Of a stretch of DNA of 6,167 nt, positions 4,971 through 6,167 are shown piece by piece; the stretch's first letter is position 1; each line of letters opens with the position of its first letter. The translations under genes were made by a program, and so were the position numbers. The DNA comes from CBHWET01 sp966112985. GTDB taxonomy: Bacteria; Verrucomicrobiota; Verrucomicrobiia; Limisphaerales; JACDHS01. The stretch is taken from the NCBI GenBank assembly GCA_966112985.1, contig CBHWET010000313.1, positions 1-6,167 of the forward strand, in the 5' to 3' direction. Under the pieces are notes generated by a model. That model worked only from the letters and a program-made list of their open reading frames with translations. It had not been told where the DNA came from and made no database searches.

Positions 4971-6167
4971 TTATAGCTGTAAAATCGCTTGCGCAGCCCG
5001 CGCGGTCGCTCCTGGCCCGCCGAGCGAGGCGACAACTTTGGTTAATTTCGCCGTGATATTTTTCCGATGGTCGGGATTTTTCAATAGATCGAGCGCTTCC
5101 TTCGCAATCCGTTTCCCAGTCGCATCGTTTTGAATTAGCTCCGGGAAGATCGCCTCGTCAGCCAGCAAATTGGGCATCGCAAGGAACTTCACCTGAATGA
5201 TGCGCTTGCCAATCTGATACGTGCTCCATGAAGTCTTATACATCGCGATCGTCGGTACACCGAAGTAGGCGCATTCGAGCGTGACGGTGCCGGTCGAGGC
5301 GATGGCAATCGTTGCACTTCTGAGGGCTGTGGCCAGATCACCAAGCCGAGTGTGGAGATTGGGAATTTGGCTGGCACCGAGTTGCTCAGAAAAGTTTGCG
5401 AGACTTTGATTTGGTAAAACCATTTCAAATCGGACCCCTTTCTCCGCGTTGCCAATTCGTTTCGCCGCATCAATCATCACCGGCAAGTGTCGTTTCAATT
5501 CCCCCACGCGACTCCCCGGCAATAACAACACCGTAGGGACGCGTTCCGCCGCGTCCGTGACTTTTTTGTCAGAATCGACATTCAAATTAGTCGCCGTCCC
5601 CTCCGCGGAAGGAGAGCTCGCATGCCGGTCAAACATCGGATGGCCGACAAATTCGACGCGCAGCTTCGGTGTCCGGTTCGCGTACCATTCCTTCTCGAAA
5701 GGAAAGAGGCACAACAGCAAATCTATATCCGGCGCCATTTTGTCCGCGCGCCCCGGACGCGATGCCCAAACCTGGGGCGAAACAAATTGCACAATCTTCG
5801 GATTCCATTGCGACGAATTGTCGGGACTGCGCGTAAATTCCCGAATGGCGTGAGCAAATCGTCGGTTGAATCCCGAAAAGTCGACGCAAACAATCAGGTC
5901 AGGTTTCCGTTCGATCGCGAGCCGTTTGAGTTGCTCGAAAACTTTTTTGTACCAGGAATATTTTTTAACGACCTCAATCAGCCCGATGACAGAGTGGGCC
6001 GTCATGTCGACGACGACCTCAACGCCGGCTTGGGTCATCATTGGTCCGCCGGCACCAAACATTTCGGGTTTCGCCGGCATCTTTGCGATGAGTGCATGGA
6101 CCAATTCCGCCGCGAGCGTATCCCCGCTCGCCTCCCCCGCAATGAGCATGATTCGGCGTGGGATCAT
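4971..6167 (-). CDS. lpxB: Lipid-A-disaccharide synthase
   Basis: LpxB (glycosyltransferase family GT19) transfers 2,3-diacylglucosamine 1-phosphate from UDP-diacylglucosamine to lipid X, making the lipid A disaccharide at the cytoplasmic face of the inner membrane. The 398 residues are slightly longer than the roughly 380 of the E. coli enzyme. Family motifs are in order: AGEASGD (10-16), CVDFSGFN (94-101), QFVSPQVWA (127-135), LCLFPFEKEWY (152-162), FVGHPM (173-178), LLPGSRVGE (215-223), STGTVTLE (291-298) and MPNLLADE (331-338). Residues 183-211 form a hydrophilic, low-complexity insert between the two Rossmann-like halves. The ATG is the last codon of the window. The N-terminus fits the family (GEASGD near residue 11), so the gene looks complete, but an upstream start or an overlap with the preceding gene cannot be excluded. 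No terminator is evident before the next gene. Confidence 0.96.
   Translation of the reverse strand: MIPRRIMLIAGEASGDTLAAELVHALIAKMPAKPEMFGAGGPMMTQAGVEVVVDMTAHSVIGLIEVVKKYSWYKKVFEQLKRLAIERKPDLIVCVDFSGFNRRFAHAIREFTRSPDNSSQWNPKIVQFVSPQVWASRPGRADKMAPDIDLLLCLFPFEKEWYANRTPKLRVEFVGHPMFDRHASSPSAEGTATNLNVDSDKKVTDAAERVPTVLLLPGSRVGELKRHLPVMIDAAKRIGNAEKGVRFEMVLPNQSLANFSEQLGASQIPNLHTRLGDLATALRSATIAIASTGTVTLECAYFGVPTIAMYKTSWSTYQIGKRIIQVKFLAMPNLLADEAIFPELIQNDATGKRIAKEALDLLKNPDHRKNITAKLTKVVASLGGPGATARAAQAILQL

Noticed and set aside
5449..5853. Open frame of 134 codons on the plus strand within lpxB
   Set aside because: It overlaps conserved lpxB motifs on the other strand and has no recognisable features of its own.

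Overview
The window looks like ordinary chromosome from a Gram-negative bacterium, most likely in the Verrucomicrobiota or a related PVC-type lineage. This is inference. It rests on an lpxB gene (lipid A, so an outer membrane), a secreted golvesin-type protein of a kind common in soil Verrucomicrobiota, a stand-alone xylose-isomerase-like TIM-barrel protein, moderate base composition, and start codons that mostly lack a Shine-Dalgarno motif. No phage, transposon, CRISPR, tRNA or rRNA sequence was seen.

Layout. Bases 1-501 carry no convincing gene. They begin with a possible terminator for a gene to the left and end in what looks like the regulatory and leader region of the one plus-strand gene (502-1533), a sugar phosphate isomerase/epimerase-like protein. 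That gene ends in a very strong hairpin terminator (1550-1587), which separates it from five genes that all run on the minus strand. Read in their own direction these are: lpxB (6167-4971), a small three-helix membrane protein (4888-4529), a secreted protein with two golvesin-like domains around an InlB-type repeat (4424-3252), argG (3170-1935), and a small membrane protein with a C-terminal zinc ribbon (1931-1605).

The minus-strand genes are probably three transcription units. lpxB and the small membrane protein have an 82-base gap with no obvious terminator. The golvesin gene has its own structured leader and is closed by a hairpin terminator (3197-3230). argG and the zinc-ribbon protein are three bases apart and almost certainly cotranscribed. 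argG makes argininosuccinate for arginine synthesis and lpxB makes the lipid A disaccharide. These are housekeeping steps with no evident link to each other or to the flanking uncharacterised proteins.

I found no clear evidence of a new multi-gene system. The points most worth a second look are the duplicated golvesin architecture, the hairpin leaders before two minus-strand genes, the argG/zinc-ribbon coupling, and the palindrome-rich leader of the isomerase gene.
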